From: Pedobacter puniceum
Lineage (GTDB): Bacteria; Bacteroidota; Bacteroidia; Sphingobacteriales; Sphingobacteriaceae
Direction of reading: 5' to 3'
Length of the DNA stretch: 64,000 bases
NCBI RefSeq assembly: GCF_009674685.1
Contig: NZ_WKJI01000004.1
Coordinates: 280,427-344,426, forward strand
The first letter of the stretch is position 1. Each line of letters begins with the position of its first letter. The translations under genes and the position numbers were made by a program. Shown here piece by piece: positions 45,417 to 54,583 of this stretch. The notes under the pieces were generated by a model. It was not told where the DNA came from and searched no databases. It was given only the letters and a program-made list of their open reading frames with translations.

Positions 45417-46229
45417 ATGAAAACATTACAATTTTTAACCTGCCTATTTTTATTAAGCTTAAGCTTATTAGCTTGTAAAAAAGACGAAAAAACTCCTGTA
45501 AGGTCAACGCCAACTCCGCCACCTAGTAACCAGCCTACCGTATCTTGGATAGATAACATGAGCGATGGCTTTGCAAACGGCTGGAATCAGGATATATCTG
45601 GAGGTGGTAAATGGCAGTTTGATGCGGTAGAGAAACTCAATTGGTCTATCATCAATAATCCTAGCAACCAAGCTATAGGTAGGGCAGAAGTATCAAGAAG
45701 ATTAACAACTTTTACCAATACCGATAAATTGGTAACCGTAAAAGGAAAATTTAAAATGGCCCTTACTGCCGAGGACAATAAACCTAATGAAGGTGGTTGG
45801 GTTATCCAAACCATGGCTTGGGGTTATAGAGATCCTAATGACTCTATTGTATATAAACCTTTGGTTGTTGCTCGGATTTTAGCAGATAAAGTAGATTACT
45901 TGGTTTATGATTATATCTGGGATGCGCCTAATAAAACATACCGACCAAAAACTGGTTTCCCGGTTTCAAGGATCGTGAGAAATGCTATCACTGCTGGTCA
46001 AACTTTCGAGTTAGCTTTAACCATCAACTTCAGTAAAAATAGTACAGGCTATGTAAAAGCAAATTTAAACGGAGTAGACATTCCCGCTGCTAATTATGTT
46101 GGGGCAACCTATCCTTCTATTTTTCCTCAAGCCAATGTACAATGGAAAGGTGGTACTTACTCCTCTTACCAAGGCGAGCATTATTCTAAAATTGGAGTTT
46201 ATTATTTAGCAACAGACCAACCGCAGTAA
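45417..46229 (+). CDS. jelly-roll lipoprotein, possible polysaccharide lyase, copy 2
   Basis: 270-residue paralogue of 23322-24143. Lipobox LLACKK, Pro-rich linker, then the same conserved blocks: GRAEVSRRLT, VKGKFKM, GGWVIQTMAWG, YKPLVVARIL, YLVYDYIWDA, VKANLNG, TYPSIFP, WKGGTYSSY and SKIGVYYL. The invariant Arg, Glu, Gln, Lys and Tyr positions across the two copies are candidate functional residues. Lyase or binding function is inference. Likely co-transcribed with the GH2 gene. Confidence 0.75.
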   Translation: MKTLQFLTCLFLLSLSLLACKKDEKTPVRSTPTPPPSNQPTVSWIDNMSDGFANGWNQDISGGGKWQFDAVEKLNWSIINNPSNQAIGRAEVSRRLTTFTNTDKLVTVKGKFKMALTAEDNKPNEGGWVIQTMAWGYRDPNDSIVYKPLVVARILADKVDYLVYDYIWDAPNKTYRPKTGFPVSRIVRNAITAGQTFELALTINFSKNSTGYVKANLNGVDIPAANYVGATYPSIFPQANVQWKGGTYSSYQGEHYSKIGVYYLATDQPQ

Positions 46230-46249
46230 ACTTACTTAAAACACACTAT

Positions 46250-46433
46250 ATGAATCATCTAATAAATATTTTAATAGCTATTCACTGCATGATAGTGGTT
46301 TTTTTTTGCTGTAAGAGCATCAGCTAAAGAAGCTATACATTATAGATTTTATTGGTTACTCATCGTCATATTCGTACCCTTTTTAGGGTATGGATATTAC
46401 TATTATGTAAGCAGGCGTAGTCTAAAAGTTTAA
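46250..46433 (+). pseudogene. frameshifted small membrane protein
   Basis: The ATG at 46250 reads MNHLINILIAIHCMIVVFF and then stops within seven codons. In the +1 frame the reading continues through EAIHYRFYWLLIVIFVPFLG and ends YVSRRSLKV at 46433. Removing one T from the nine-T run restores a ~60-residue two-helix protein of the phospholipase-D-N-terminal-like kind. It is either a slippage-prone switch, a decayed gene or a sequencing error. Confidence 0.65.
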
Positions 46434-46461
46434 AAGAAAAATCATTAAAAAACATTTACCT

Positions 46462-46887
46462 ATGCCATTAAACTCCATAAAATTTAAAAGCCAAAAGAGT
46501 TATTTTATTACATTCTTAGTGTTCCTACCTCTAATAGGAATAGCATTTATACTTATTTTTACAACTTGGAAGCTTCCCTTGTATATTTTACCCATGCTGA
46601 TGTTTACTAACATCATCCGTATAGTACGTCTTTGTAGGTGTCATTATGTCATTTCAAACCAAAAAGATTTAATTATAAACTTTGGGCCTAACCGTAAAAC
46701 TATTCCTATAAAGAGTATTACATCAATAACAGAAGTAAACAGGCTTAGCCTTTACAGTTGGTTTGTGAGTTGGAGTAATGATACATCTGGTTTATTAATT
46801 TTTTATCATAAAAGCTCTAAAGTGGTTATCTCCCCTGAAAATAGAGAAGAATTTAAAGCTTTGTTAGAAGCGTTGAGGAAGGTTTAA
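46462..46887 (+). CDS. bacterial PH-domain membrane protein, copy 1
   Basis: 141 residues: two membrane helices (about 14-35 and 36-55) followed by a bacterial PH-like domain (CHYVISNQKDLIINFG, TIPIKSITSI, VVISPENREEF). Related SunI-type proteins give immunity to bacteriocins; that role is only a possibility here. A divergent paralogue lies at 50517-50951, on the other side of the LytTR / O-antigen-ligase block. Confidence 0.75.
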   Translation: MPLNSIKFKSQKSYFITFLVFLPLIGIAFILIFTTWKLPLYILPMLMFTNIIRIVRLCRCHYVISNQKDLIINFGPNRKTIPIKSITSITEVNRLSLYSWFVSWSNDTSGLLIFYHKSSKVVISPENREEFKALLEALRKV

Positions 46888-46923
46888 TTATACTTAATAA
46901 GAAATAAATATCTATTCATACCT

Positions 46924-47244
46924 ATGAAAAAAATAATTATCAATACTCAAGATTATATACATTTTATAAATCAACAAGATATTCTTTATTGTAAATCAGA
47001 CGACTGTTATACAAATATTCACTTAATAAACAATGATAGTTTTATGGTGTGTAAATCATTAGCAATGTTTTCTAAAGAATTGTGCTCGGTAGTTTTTATA
47101 AGAGTAAATCAGTCTTATTTAATAAATAGAAATTTTGTAAAGTTTATAGATAAGAAAAGTAAGAAAATACATCTATATAATAATATGGAAATATCTATTT
47201 CTTTAAATTTCAAAGAAATTATGGGAATTTTTAAAATTCAATAA
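46924..47244 (+). CDS. stand-alone LytTR DNA-binding protein
   Basis: 106 residues consisting of a LytTR domain only (ILYCKSDDCYTNIHL, KSLAMFSKEL, FIRVNQSYLINRNFVK). There is no receiver domain and no membrane anchor, so any control must come through abundance or a partner. Likely regulates its neighbours in this island. The start ATG at 46924 is directly preceded by AT-rich DNA without a Shine-Dalgarno sequence. Confidence 0.85.
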   Translation: MKKIIINTQDYIHFINQQDILYCKSDDCYTNIHLINNDSFMVCKSLAMFSKELCSVVFIRVNQSYLINRNFVKFIDKKSKKIHLYNNMEISISLNFKEIMGIFKIQ

Positions 47245-47392
47245 TTATTGAAGTTAATTAAAATTTAGTTCTTGGTAAGAAACTTATAATTCTTAGTTAA
47301 AGTGTGGTAATACTTAATAAAGTTTTTAAAATTAAAAATTACGATTTAGTTTAAATAGTTTAGAGATGAAATAATTAATTAAACTAAAAATT

Positions 47393-48242
47393 ATGAAAAA
47401 AATCAAGCAGCCAATTACTAATTGCTTATGTTCTCGTAACGGTAACTATATTGGCGACTTTTTATGCATGTGAGAAAGAAACATCAAAGGAGACTTTTAA
47501 AAATGAAATTCAAAACAAGAAAACAGTTTTGAACACAAAAGAGGTGATAGAGTCTTATTCTCAAAATCGCCACCTGATTGCTATTGCAGAAAAACTTAAA
47601 TTGAATAAAAGAATTATTCGTTTTTCTAAAAAGACCAACAAACTGAATCAATCCATAATTAAAGACAAAATCAATCAGCTTAAAAGAACTGAGGATATTC
47701 GACAAGTTTATGCATATATGGGCTACGAGAAAGAAGCCCAAAGCATGGAATTGAATTTAAAAGAGGCTGTAGCTGAAATGTCCGCATTTATTCGTGAAAA
47801 TCCTGAGTTAAGATCATTACAACAAAGCGAAGTAGAGCTCATAATAAAAAGTAGCTTACTACAGATTAATGAAAGACTAAATCCAAAAAAGCGGAACACC
47901 AATTACCTCTTTAAAAAAGTACAAGAATATGCAACTGGGCCATGTGCAGATGCATTTAACTATACAGCAGATGAGCTTGATTATAATTATGACATGACTA
48001 AGAATGAAATTATGGCTTTGAATGGGGCAGCACTAATAGGGTGTTATTATACAGGGCCTGCTGGATACTTAGAATGTGTTGCAGTAGCAGAGCTAGTGAC
48101 CTTTATAGCCTTGTTGTCTAATGATAGTCGATATGAGGATGGATATCAAAGGGCTATGAATGAATATAATTCTTGCTCTACTCAATATAATCCAACAAAC
48201 TTTATAAATCAAAAAAGAAAATCTGTATTATTTAATATATAA
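47393..48242 (+). pseudogene. lipoprotein with a frameshift in its signal peptide
   Basis: An uninterrupted frame from 47451 encodes a lipoprotein body (lipobox FYAC, then ~250 polar residues with late Cys in GPCADAF, GCYYTG, LECV and NSCS), but has no good start. The ATG at 47393 is in another frame. Removing one A from the A7 run at 47396-47402 joins MKKSSSQLL to a perfect lipoprotein signal ending TILATFYAC. Only the start is affected, so slippage could still make protein. No family recognised; four Cys in the C-terminal third could form disulfides. Confidence 0.65.
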
Positions 48243-48267
48243 TTAAAGTAACTGCGATTTTATTTAA

Positions 48268-48720
48268 ATGTTTATTATGAATTATTTTATAGTTTATATA
48301 TTCCTAACAATTACCATTGGTTATCATCAAGTTTGTTTTTCTCAACCAAAACAGGAGAAAATCATTGAGCTTACTAAGTTAATGAAGCAAGATTCACTTA
48401 TGGAAAAGGTAATTAAAAGTACTTTAGGCCCATTATTATCGCAACAAAATAACTTAAAAACGAGGTTGGCGATGGAAAAGAAAATAAACGAAATGTTACC
48501 GCTTATTAATGAAATGAATGAGAAATTATTAGAAAACGATCTCGTAAAAATCTATATGAATTATTTTACAGAGACTGATATAGACGAGTTGATAAAATTT
48601 TATTCAAGCCCAATTGGGAGAAAACTTCATTCGGTGTCTCCGACAATCACAAAGGAATTAATAACAATTGTTAATCAGAAATATTTACCGATAATTTTAA
48701 AAACTGTTAGTCAAAACTAA
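48268..48720 (+). CDS. secreted DUF2059-like protein
   Basis: 150 residues, signal peptide ending near CFSQP. The C-terminal half has the DUF2059 signature YFTETDIDELIKFYSSPIG. The domain occurs in small exported proteins of unknown role. The ATG at 48277 is an equally good start. It directly precedes the O-antigen-ligase-like gene. Confidence 0.78.
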   Translation: MFIMNYFIVYIFLTITIGYHQVCFSQPKQEKIIELTKLMKQDSLMEKVIKSTLGPLLSQQNNLKTRLAMEKKINEMLPLINEMNEKLLENDLVKIYMNYFTETDIDELIKFYSSPIGRKLHSVSPTITKELITIVNQKYLPIILKTVSQN

Positions 48721-48780
48721 TTGCCCGCTAAATTCAATCTAAGACATTTAAAAAAGTCTAATAATACAACTAATATAACT

Positions 48781-50514
48781 ATGCGTGAGTGTTATAAAGT
48801 TACTTTTGATTTCCTTATAATGCTCACTCTTGGCATATTGTTTATTCAAATATTGCTGTGTAATCCTTATCTTTATTATTATCAAGATTATAAAGATAAT
48901 CATTATACATTTGTTTATTTAGCTATTCTTACACTTACGCTAGTATGCATCAAAGGGTTGTTTTTTAAGAATATAATATACAAACTAACATTCTTAGATC
49001 TTCTGCTTAGTATTCTTATGCTCTTAATAATTTTTGCAGGTAAAAGAACGGTATTTTTTTCAGAAATCTTATGCAATTTTCTTGTCGTTTGTATAATTTA
49101 TCTAGCGGTTAGGACTATAAGTTTACAAAATAACATTAAGCTTATTTTTTTTACATCAGTAATCTTTGCCGCTATTCAAATAATACTGATATGTTATAGA
49201 ATGTATGATCTAAGATTTTATAATACCACAATCCTTGCTGGAAGCCTTGGTAATACAGGATTATTAGCAGGATTACTATTAATAGTGTCACCTCTACTTT
49301 TTTATATTACAAACAAAAAAAAGCATAGATTTATATTAGTTACTTTAACGTTATTGATTTTCTTATTAATAATCTTAACAAATTCAAGGGCTGCAATCAT
49401 CGCATATTTGGGAACAATACATCTGATTTTGCTTACATTTAAAAGATACAGAAGACTTCTTAAAATGAGAAAGACTTTCTTTACCTTAATATCTGCACTT
49501 ATCATTTTAATCGTAGTGTGTTTTAGCTTTTTTAAAATTGATTCCATAAACGGAAGATTTTTTATTTGGGACGTCTGCCTGAAAAATTACAAATCTTTTA
49601 TCGTCAATGGAATTGGTTATGGAGAATTTCCGGTTCAATACAGAAGATGGCAGGGCGACTATTTTAAAAGTAACGATAACAGTTATTTTTCTTATTTAGC
49701 AGATTTACCAAAAAATGCATTTAATGAACCATTACAGATATTAATAGAATTAGGAACCAGCGGTTTTATTATTTTTATATCAATTATAATTGCAGTATTC
49801 AGGGCATCCACTAATTTTCCAGTTTTTTTGGAAACTACACTTAAGATTTCCCTTTTAAATGTATTATTATTTTCTTTTTTTTCTTATCCCTTTCACAGCT
49901 TTCCAATATTAATCTATTCTGTGTCTGTACTGGGCTGCTTAGCTTCAGGGTTGAAAAATAATTATATAATGACAAATTATACCGTTCGTTTTAGTTACGT
50001 TATTATGTTATTAATTATTCCGGCTATGACTTATTTTATTTACCAAAGATCAACATCTATTGCTACTTGGAACCTTTTGAAAAAACAACAACCAAAGTTT
50101 GCGTTAATTAAATATAAAGAATTATTATCCGTTCTAGATTACAATAGTCAGTTTTTACTTGATTACGGAAAATTATTACATAGAAACTCTTTATATCAAG
50201 AGAGTACCGACATTTTGCTGAAGACTGAAAAAATATATTCAAATATTGAGATACCAATATTTATCGCATCTAATTACCAATATTTGAATGACTATGTAAT
50301 GGCAGAAAAATATCTAATTTCAGCTAATCAATATATTCCTTCTAAACTGTTACCCAAGTACATGCTATTGAAACTATTTATAGAAACGAGAGACACATTA
50401 AATGCAATCAATATGGCTAAACATATATCTGAAACGCCTCTTAAGGTTAATTCAGACTCTGCTTTTAAGATGCAATTATTTGCTGAAAATTATTTACTTC
50501 ATTTAAAACATTAA
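48781..50514 (+). CDS. O-antigen ligase/polymerase-like membrane protein with C-terminal TPR-like region
   Basis: 577 residues from the ATG at 48781 (an in-frame TTG at 48721 directly follows the previous stop and is less likely). About ten or eleven membrane segments; NSRAAIIAYLG and the large periplasmic loop with GIGYGEFP and ELGTSGFIIF are typical of the Wzy/WaaL family. After the last helix (about 415-432) come ~145 residues of helical, TPR-like sequence. The family joins or polymerises surface glycans, but copies next to LytTR and PH-domain genes may do something else. Confidence 0.8.
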   Translation: MRECYKVTFDFLIMLTLGILFIQILLCNPYLYYYQDYKDNHYTFVYLAILTLTLVCIKGLFFKNIIYKLTFLDLLLSILMLLIIFAGKRTVFFSEILCNFLVVCIIYLAVRTISLQNNIKLIFFTSVIFAAIQIILICYRMYDLRFYNTTILAGSLGNTGLLAGLLLIVSPLLFYITNKKKHRFILVTLTLLIFLLIILTNSRAAIIAYLGTIHLILLTFKRYRRLLKMRKTFFTLISALIILIVVCFSFFKIDSINGRFFIWDVCLKNYKSFIVNGIGYGEFPVQYRRWQGDYFKSNDNSYFSYLADLPKNAFNEPLQILIELGTSGFIIFISIIIAVFRASTNFPVFLETTLKISLLNVLLFSFFSYPFHSFPILIYSVSVLGCLASGLKNNYIMTNYTVRFSYVIMLLIIPAMTYFIYQRSTSIATWNLLKKQQPKFALIKYKELLSVLDYNSQFLLDYGKLLHRNSLYQESTDILLKTEKIYSNIEIPIFIASNYQYLNDYVMAEKYLISANQYIPSKLLPKYMLLKLFIETRDTLNAINMAKHISETPLKVNSDSAFKMQLFAENYLLHLKH

Positions 50515-50516
50515 TT

Positions 50517-50951
50517 ATGCCAACAATCAATAAAAAAGCTAACTCAAAGAGAAGCATCTCAGTAATAGTAATAAAGTTTATACCATCATTATTTCTGATA
50601 CTTGCACTGACTATTGTCCGTTCGCCAATTAATACATTGCTTTTGGCGGTACCTGTTGTCTTTGCTCTGATGACATTGTTTCGATGCCATTATACCATCG
50701 TAGATAACTCCTTCCTGATTTTACACGTTTCGTTCAAGAAAAAAGTAATCCCTCTGGAAAGCATCTACCACATTTCAGGTGAAAAAAGTGTTGGATTTCA
50801 TAACTGGTTTATAAATTATAGTAACTCTTTGAAAGGGGTCGAGATAACTTATGGAGAAAATAGAAAATTAATTATATCACCTGAAAACGGTGAGGATTTT
50901 ATAGCTTTTTTAGAGAAAAGTATTAAAAACCGGGACATTCATAGCAATTAG
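50517..50951 (+). CDS. bacterial PH-domain membrane protein, copy 2
   Basis: 144 residues, two membrane helices then a PH-like domain (CHYTIVDNSFLILHV, VIPLESIYHI, IISPENGEDF). Divergent paralogue of 46462-46887, sharing RCHY and ISPENxE. It begins 2 bp after the O-antigen-ligase-like gene, so it is in the same transcript. Immunity or envelope function is possible but unproven. Confidence 0.73.
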   Translation: MPTINKKANSKRSISVIVIKFIPSLFLILALTIVRSPINTLLLAVPVVFALMTLFRCHYTIVDNSFLILHVSFKKKVIPLESIYHISGEKSVGFHNWFINYSNSLKGVEITYGENRKLIISPENGEDFIAFLEKSIKNRDIHSN

Positions 50952-50973
50952 ATAACTAGTTTAGATAACTAGT
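50948..50973. repeat. 13-bp perfect tandem duplication
   Basis: TTAGATAACTAGT twice in direct succession, the first copy containing the stop codon of 50517-50951. Each contains the palindrome ACTAGT. Too small to interpret. Confidence 0.7.
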
Positions 50974-51177
50974 ACTATAACTTTTAGCTATAAATTATCC
51001 AAAGTTTATTCTTTATTATTCTTTGCAATTTAATTTAATATTTCTGCAACTGTTAATTCAAATTAGCAGCCCAAAAATGGCAATGCATATCAAGATAAGT
51101 AATAGCACTTAAACCTAAAGTGGGAACTATAGAAACAATGTTAATGCAAAAAGAAATTAAGATTTTGGGTTATTAGT

Positions 51178-53235
51178 ATGTTAAATGGTATGTTCAAAAA
51201 ATTAAATAAAGTTATAATATTCAGTTTTTCTCTAACTTATTTAAGTTGTTCTAATGCCTCAAATGATAATGAATTGAAAGAGATTTTAAATTCATCAACA
51301 ACGAACATTTATGAATTAGAAAAAGTGTTATCTCATTATTCATATGGAGATAGTTTAAAGTATAAAGCGGCTGTTTTTTTAATTAAAAACATACCTAGTC
51401 AATATTCGAGAAAATTTATTGATTATAATATGTTTTCTGCTGTTTTTGATTCATTAAATTTTTATGATAGTACTCATCAAAATAAGCTGAAAAAAGAGAT
51501 AAATGTTCTTGCTAAAAGTTTTCATTTAAAAAGGCTTTGGAAGAATATGGAAAATCAGAAAAATGAGTTTAATTTATATGACTTCACATCTCAACAAGAT
51601 ATTAGTACTATTAAATCAGAATATATTATTGAAAACATAGAATATGCTTTTAAAGCCTGGCAATTACCTTGGGCCAAACATTTAAGCTTTGAAGATTTTT
51701 GCAATTATATACTTCCATACAGGTATGGAGCCGAGGAGTTACAGCCCTGGAGAGCAGTATATTTTGAAGAATTTAAATGGGTAATAGATTCTGCAAAAGG
51801 AGAAAAAGACCCTGTTAAAGTTTGTGCCATAATTAACAATCATATTAAGGCAAAATATACTTTTGCGTATAATTCTGGCTTAAAAAATATTTCCAATAGT
51901 ATACGCCCTCTGGATTTATTAAAAGGTAAAGTATTAAGTACTTGTGCAGACCAAAATGCTATAGCCATGTTAGCTATGCGCAGCATAGGAATACCTGTGT
52001 GTCACATTGTTATACCACAATGGGGAGACAGGAGCATGGGGCATGATATTAGTGCCGTTTTAGATACCAATGGTAAATGGATTGACTTTCTAGGAGGTGA
52101 ATTTAATCCCGGTAAGAATATTATTAGGAATAAGGTTCCAAAGGCTTATATTAAACATTTTGCGTTGCAAAAAACAAGTTTGCCTTTTAACGTAGATTCT
52201 ACTTTTGAAATTCCTGCTATTTTAAAAAATAAAAGGTATGAAGACATTACCTCATCAATAGTCCCGGTTACTGATGTACATATAAATTTCAATATTAAGG
52301 ATAAAAGTAAAATAGGCTATCTGTGTGTATTTAATAATCAGGATTGGATACCAGTAGATTATGCTAAAATAAGAAACAGTAGAGCAGTATTTAAAGACAT
52401 GGGAAGAGGAATTGTTTACTTGCCAGCTACGTATAGTTCTGGAGAAATTATTCCGGCCGGAAATCCTTTCTTACTTGATTCCTTAGGGAAAGTAAAACTT
52501 TTCTTTTCATCTTCTAAAACAGAAAATGTAATACTCGATAGAAAGTATCCTTATAATAAAAGATTAATAGAAATGTCTGCCGTTACTATTGGTGGAAGGT
52601 TTCAGGGGGCAAATAGAAAAGATTTTAAAGATGCAGCAGATTTATATGTGATAAAAAAACTTCCACCTCAGTATCCTGTAAAAGAAAAGATCAAGCCAGC
52701 TTCTTATAGATATGTGAGATATGTATTTCCACCATCAGAAATATTACAAGGAGGTATAACCAATATTGGCTTTTATAAAAAAGAAGGAAATAAGACAGTA
52801 CGTTTAAATGGGGAATATTTATCATCAACAGAAGTAAAACCAGGGCAGTATAAAGTCTTGTTTGGAGATAGTACTTCTTACATAGACGATTTAAAATTTG
52901 TTCCCGGAATGGAAAAGATGTCTTTTGATGGCTATATTCTTGTTGATAAATCTGAAGGAAATTTATGGATTGGAATGGATTTTCTACAAAAAGAAAGAAT
53001 AAATGCTATTGGTTATATGCCAAGAAATGATCTTAATGGAATATATGAAGGCCAGACTTATGAGTTGTTTTACTGGCAAAATAAATGGAACTCCTTAGGA
53101 ATTAAAGTTGCAAATGATAAAAAAATCAAATTTGAGAATGTACCTAAGAACTCATTATTGTTATTAAAAAATATATATCATGGTAATGAACACAGAATAT
53201 TTAAGTATGTAAATAATAAGCAAATTTGGTTTTAA
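51178..53235 (+). CDS. transglutaminase-like lipoprotein
   Basis: 685 residues, lipobox LSCSN (Cys about 25). A transglutaminase-like cysteine protease fold at ~230-310: Cys in LSTCADQNAIAMLAMRSIG, His in MGHDISAVLDTNG, Asp in KWIDFLGG. Beta-rich C-terminal domains follow. It could be a peptidase or acyltransferase on the outer surface or in the periplasm. All three triad residues are in place, so it is probably active. The 226-bp upstream gap shows no copy of the shared operator. The ATG at 51190 is an alternative start. Confidence 0.82.
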   Translation: MLNGMFKKLNKVIIFSFSLTYLSCSNASNDNELKEILNSSTTNIYELEKVLSHYSYGDSLKYKAAVFLIKNIPSQYSRKFIDYNMFSAVFDSLNFYDSTHQNKLKKEINVLAKSFHLKRLWKNMENQKNEFNLYDFTSQQDISTIKSEYIIENIEYAFKAWQLPWAKHLSFEDFCNYILPYRYGAEELQPWRAVYFEEFKWVIDSAKGEKDPVKVCAIINNHIKAKYTFAYNSGLKNISNSIRPLDLLKGKVLSTCADQNAIAMLAMRSIGIPVCHIVIPQWGDRSMGHDISAVLDTNGKWIDFLGGEFNPGKNIIRNKVPKAYIKHFALQKTSLPFNVDSTFEIPAILKNKRYEDITSSIVPVTDVHINFNIKDKSKIGYLCVFNNQDWIPVDYAKIRNSRAVFKDMGRGIVYLPATYSSGEIIPAGNPFLLDSLGKVKLFFSSSKTENVILDRKYPYNKRLIEMSAVTIGGRFQGANRKDFKDAADLYVIKKLPPQYPVKEKIKPASYRYVRYVFPPSEILQGGITNIGFYKKEGNKTVRLNGEYLSSTEVKPGQYKVLFGDSTSYIDDLKFVPGMEKMSFDGYILVDKSEGNLWIGMDFLQKERINAIGYMPRNDLNGIYEGQTYELFYWQNKWNSLGIKVANDKKIKFENVPKNSLLLLKNIYHGNEHRIFKYVNNKQIWF

Positions 53236-53354
53236 TGATTAATACTATTATGGACTAATCGATATTATCATAATTTAAACAAAGTCTGTCAAAAATCTCC
53301 ACAAATAATTACTCTTAAAAAGTACAATCATATTTTTATGTTTAGATATAATAC

Positions 53355-53443
53355 TTTTTGAGACTCATGTACACCCTATAGAAACTACAGTACATAATAC
53401 CTAATCATTTAATGGCGTATTATTGTAACATAAACCAATTAAC
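53355..53443 (+). repeat. 89-bp direct repeat carrying the operator, copy 1
   Basis: 89 bases that recur at 56430-56518 with three differences. The repeat contains operator site E and its -7 box. The two copies bracket 53444-56429, that is two outer-membrane barrel genes and the frameshifted T9SS gene. Confidence 0.92.
53360..53425 (+). promoter_or_regulatory. shared operator-promoter, site E (53460 unit)
   Basis: Half-sites GTAC 53369 and GTAC 53390, 21 bp apart. The -7 box TATTATTG at 53418-53425 starts 28 bp after the second. It lies inside the 89-bp direct repeat. Confidence 0.75.
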
Positions 53444-53459
53444 CCAAAACATATAACTT

Positions 53460-54023
53460 ATGAAAAAAACAATAGTGCTATTACTTATTTGTTTTGCCTT
53501 TAAATCCTCTTTTGCCCAATTAGAAAAAGGAAATTGGCTGGTTGGGGGGAGTGGGAGTTTTTCTTCTGAAAAGTACAATTATGGAACAAGCAATTCTAAA
53601 ACAACTAATTTAAATTTATCTCCCGCAATTGGTTATTTCTTTGCCAATAAATTAGCAGGAGGTTTAAAGCCTATTTACAGTTATCAAATAATTGCTGATA
53701 ATTCTGGGTTTTCAAACAACTCAGAAATTAATGAGTTGGGCATAAGTGCTTTTTTAAGTTATTATTTGTTGAAAAAAACTGAACCATTTAATTTTTTAAC
53801 TCAAGTTAGTTATGGCTACTTGTGGCAGAAAGATTCAAGTTCAAACAGTGAAGATTCACAAGACTCTTATGAAATTACAGGAGGGCCTGTATATTTCATC
53901 AACCAATCTATAGGGATAAATCTATTTCTTGGTTACTCTTTAGCAGATTTTAGAGAAATTGAGTATAAGCAAAAAAGATTTTCAACAGGAATAGGTTTTC
54001 AGATCCATCTAACAAAAAAATAA
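53460..54023 (+). CDS. outer membrane beta-barrel protein, copy 1
   Basis: 187 residues with a signal peptide (SSFAQL). The mature protein has the alternating aromatic/Gly pattern of a small 8-stranded OMP barrel: NWLVGGSGSF, LSPAIGYFFANKLAGG, GLSLAD-type turns and a terminal IGFQIHLTKK. Paralogue directly downstream. First gene behind operator site E. Role could be structural or receptor-like; unknown. Confidence 0.82.
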   Translation: MKKTIVLLLICFAFKSSFAQLEKGNWLVGGSGSFSSEKYNYGTSNSKTTNLNLSPAIGYFFANKLAGGLKPIYSYQIIADNSGFSNNSEINELGISAFLSYYLLKKTEPFNFLTQVSYGYLWQKDSSSNSEDSQDSYEITGGPVYFINQSIGINLFLGYSLADFREIEYKQKRFSTGIGFQIHLTKK

Positions 54024-54030
54024 ATACATC

Positions 54031-54561
54031 ATGAAAATTACTTTTTTAACAATTACTATTCTTTTTATATCCCAACTATCTTATTCTCAGATTACTAAAA
54101 ATAGTTGGCTGGTAGGTGGGGGCGTAAGTTTTGCAAATACTATTATTGATGGCGAAAACGCATCAGAAACAATCAATATAGCCATTTCTTCAAATGCAGG
54201 ATATTTCGTTTTGGACAAGCTTGCTTTAGGAACTAAGTTATCATTTACCTCAGATTATATCCCTAAAACGTCAATAAAAACAAATTTTTATACCGTAGGT
54301 CCATTTGTTAGATATTATCTGTTTTCTCCTGAAAAAGTATTTAATATTTATGCTCAAACAGCCTTTGAATTTAAATATAGGAATGATAGCGAAGGAGCAA
54401 TTCGTACTTTTTCAGCCTTAGGTGGCCCTGTTATTTTCTTAAATCAGCATGTTGCATTAGAATTTAATTTGGGTTATGCTAACACTAATTTTAAAAATAA
54501 CGAGCTAAATATTAAAACAATTCAATCGGGTATTAGCCTGCAAATACACTTAACTAAATAA
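54031..54561 (+). CDS. outer membrane beta-barrel protein, copy 2
   Basis: 176 residues, signal peptide (SYSQI), start of the mature part NSWLVGGGVSF and end SGISLQIHLTK match copy 1, while the strands between are diverged. Seven bases separate the genes. A small OMP barrel of unknown role. Confidence 0.82.
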   Translation: MKITFLTITILFISQLSYSQITKNSWLVGGGVSFANTIIDGENASETINIAISSNAGYFVLDKLALGTKLSFTSDYIPKTSIKTNFYTVGPFVRYYLFSPEKVFNIYAQTAFEFKYRNDSEGAIRTFSALGGPVIFLNQHVALEFNLGYANTNFKNNELNIKTIQSGISLQIHLTK

Positions 54562-54583
54562 TTTATTCACCTAAAAACACGTT

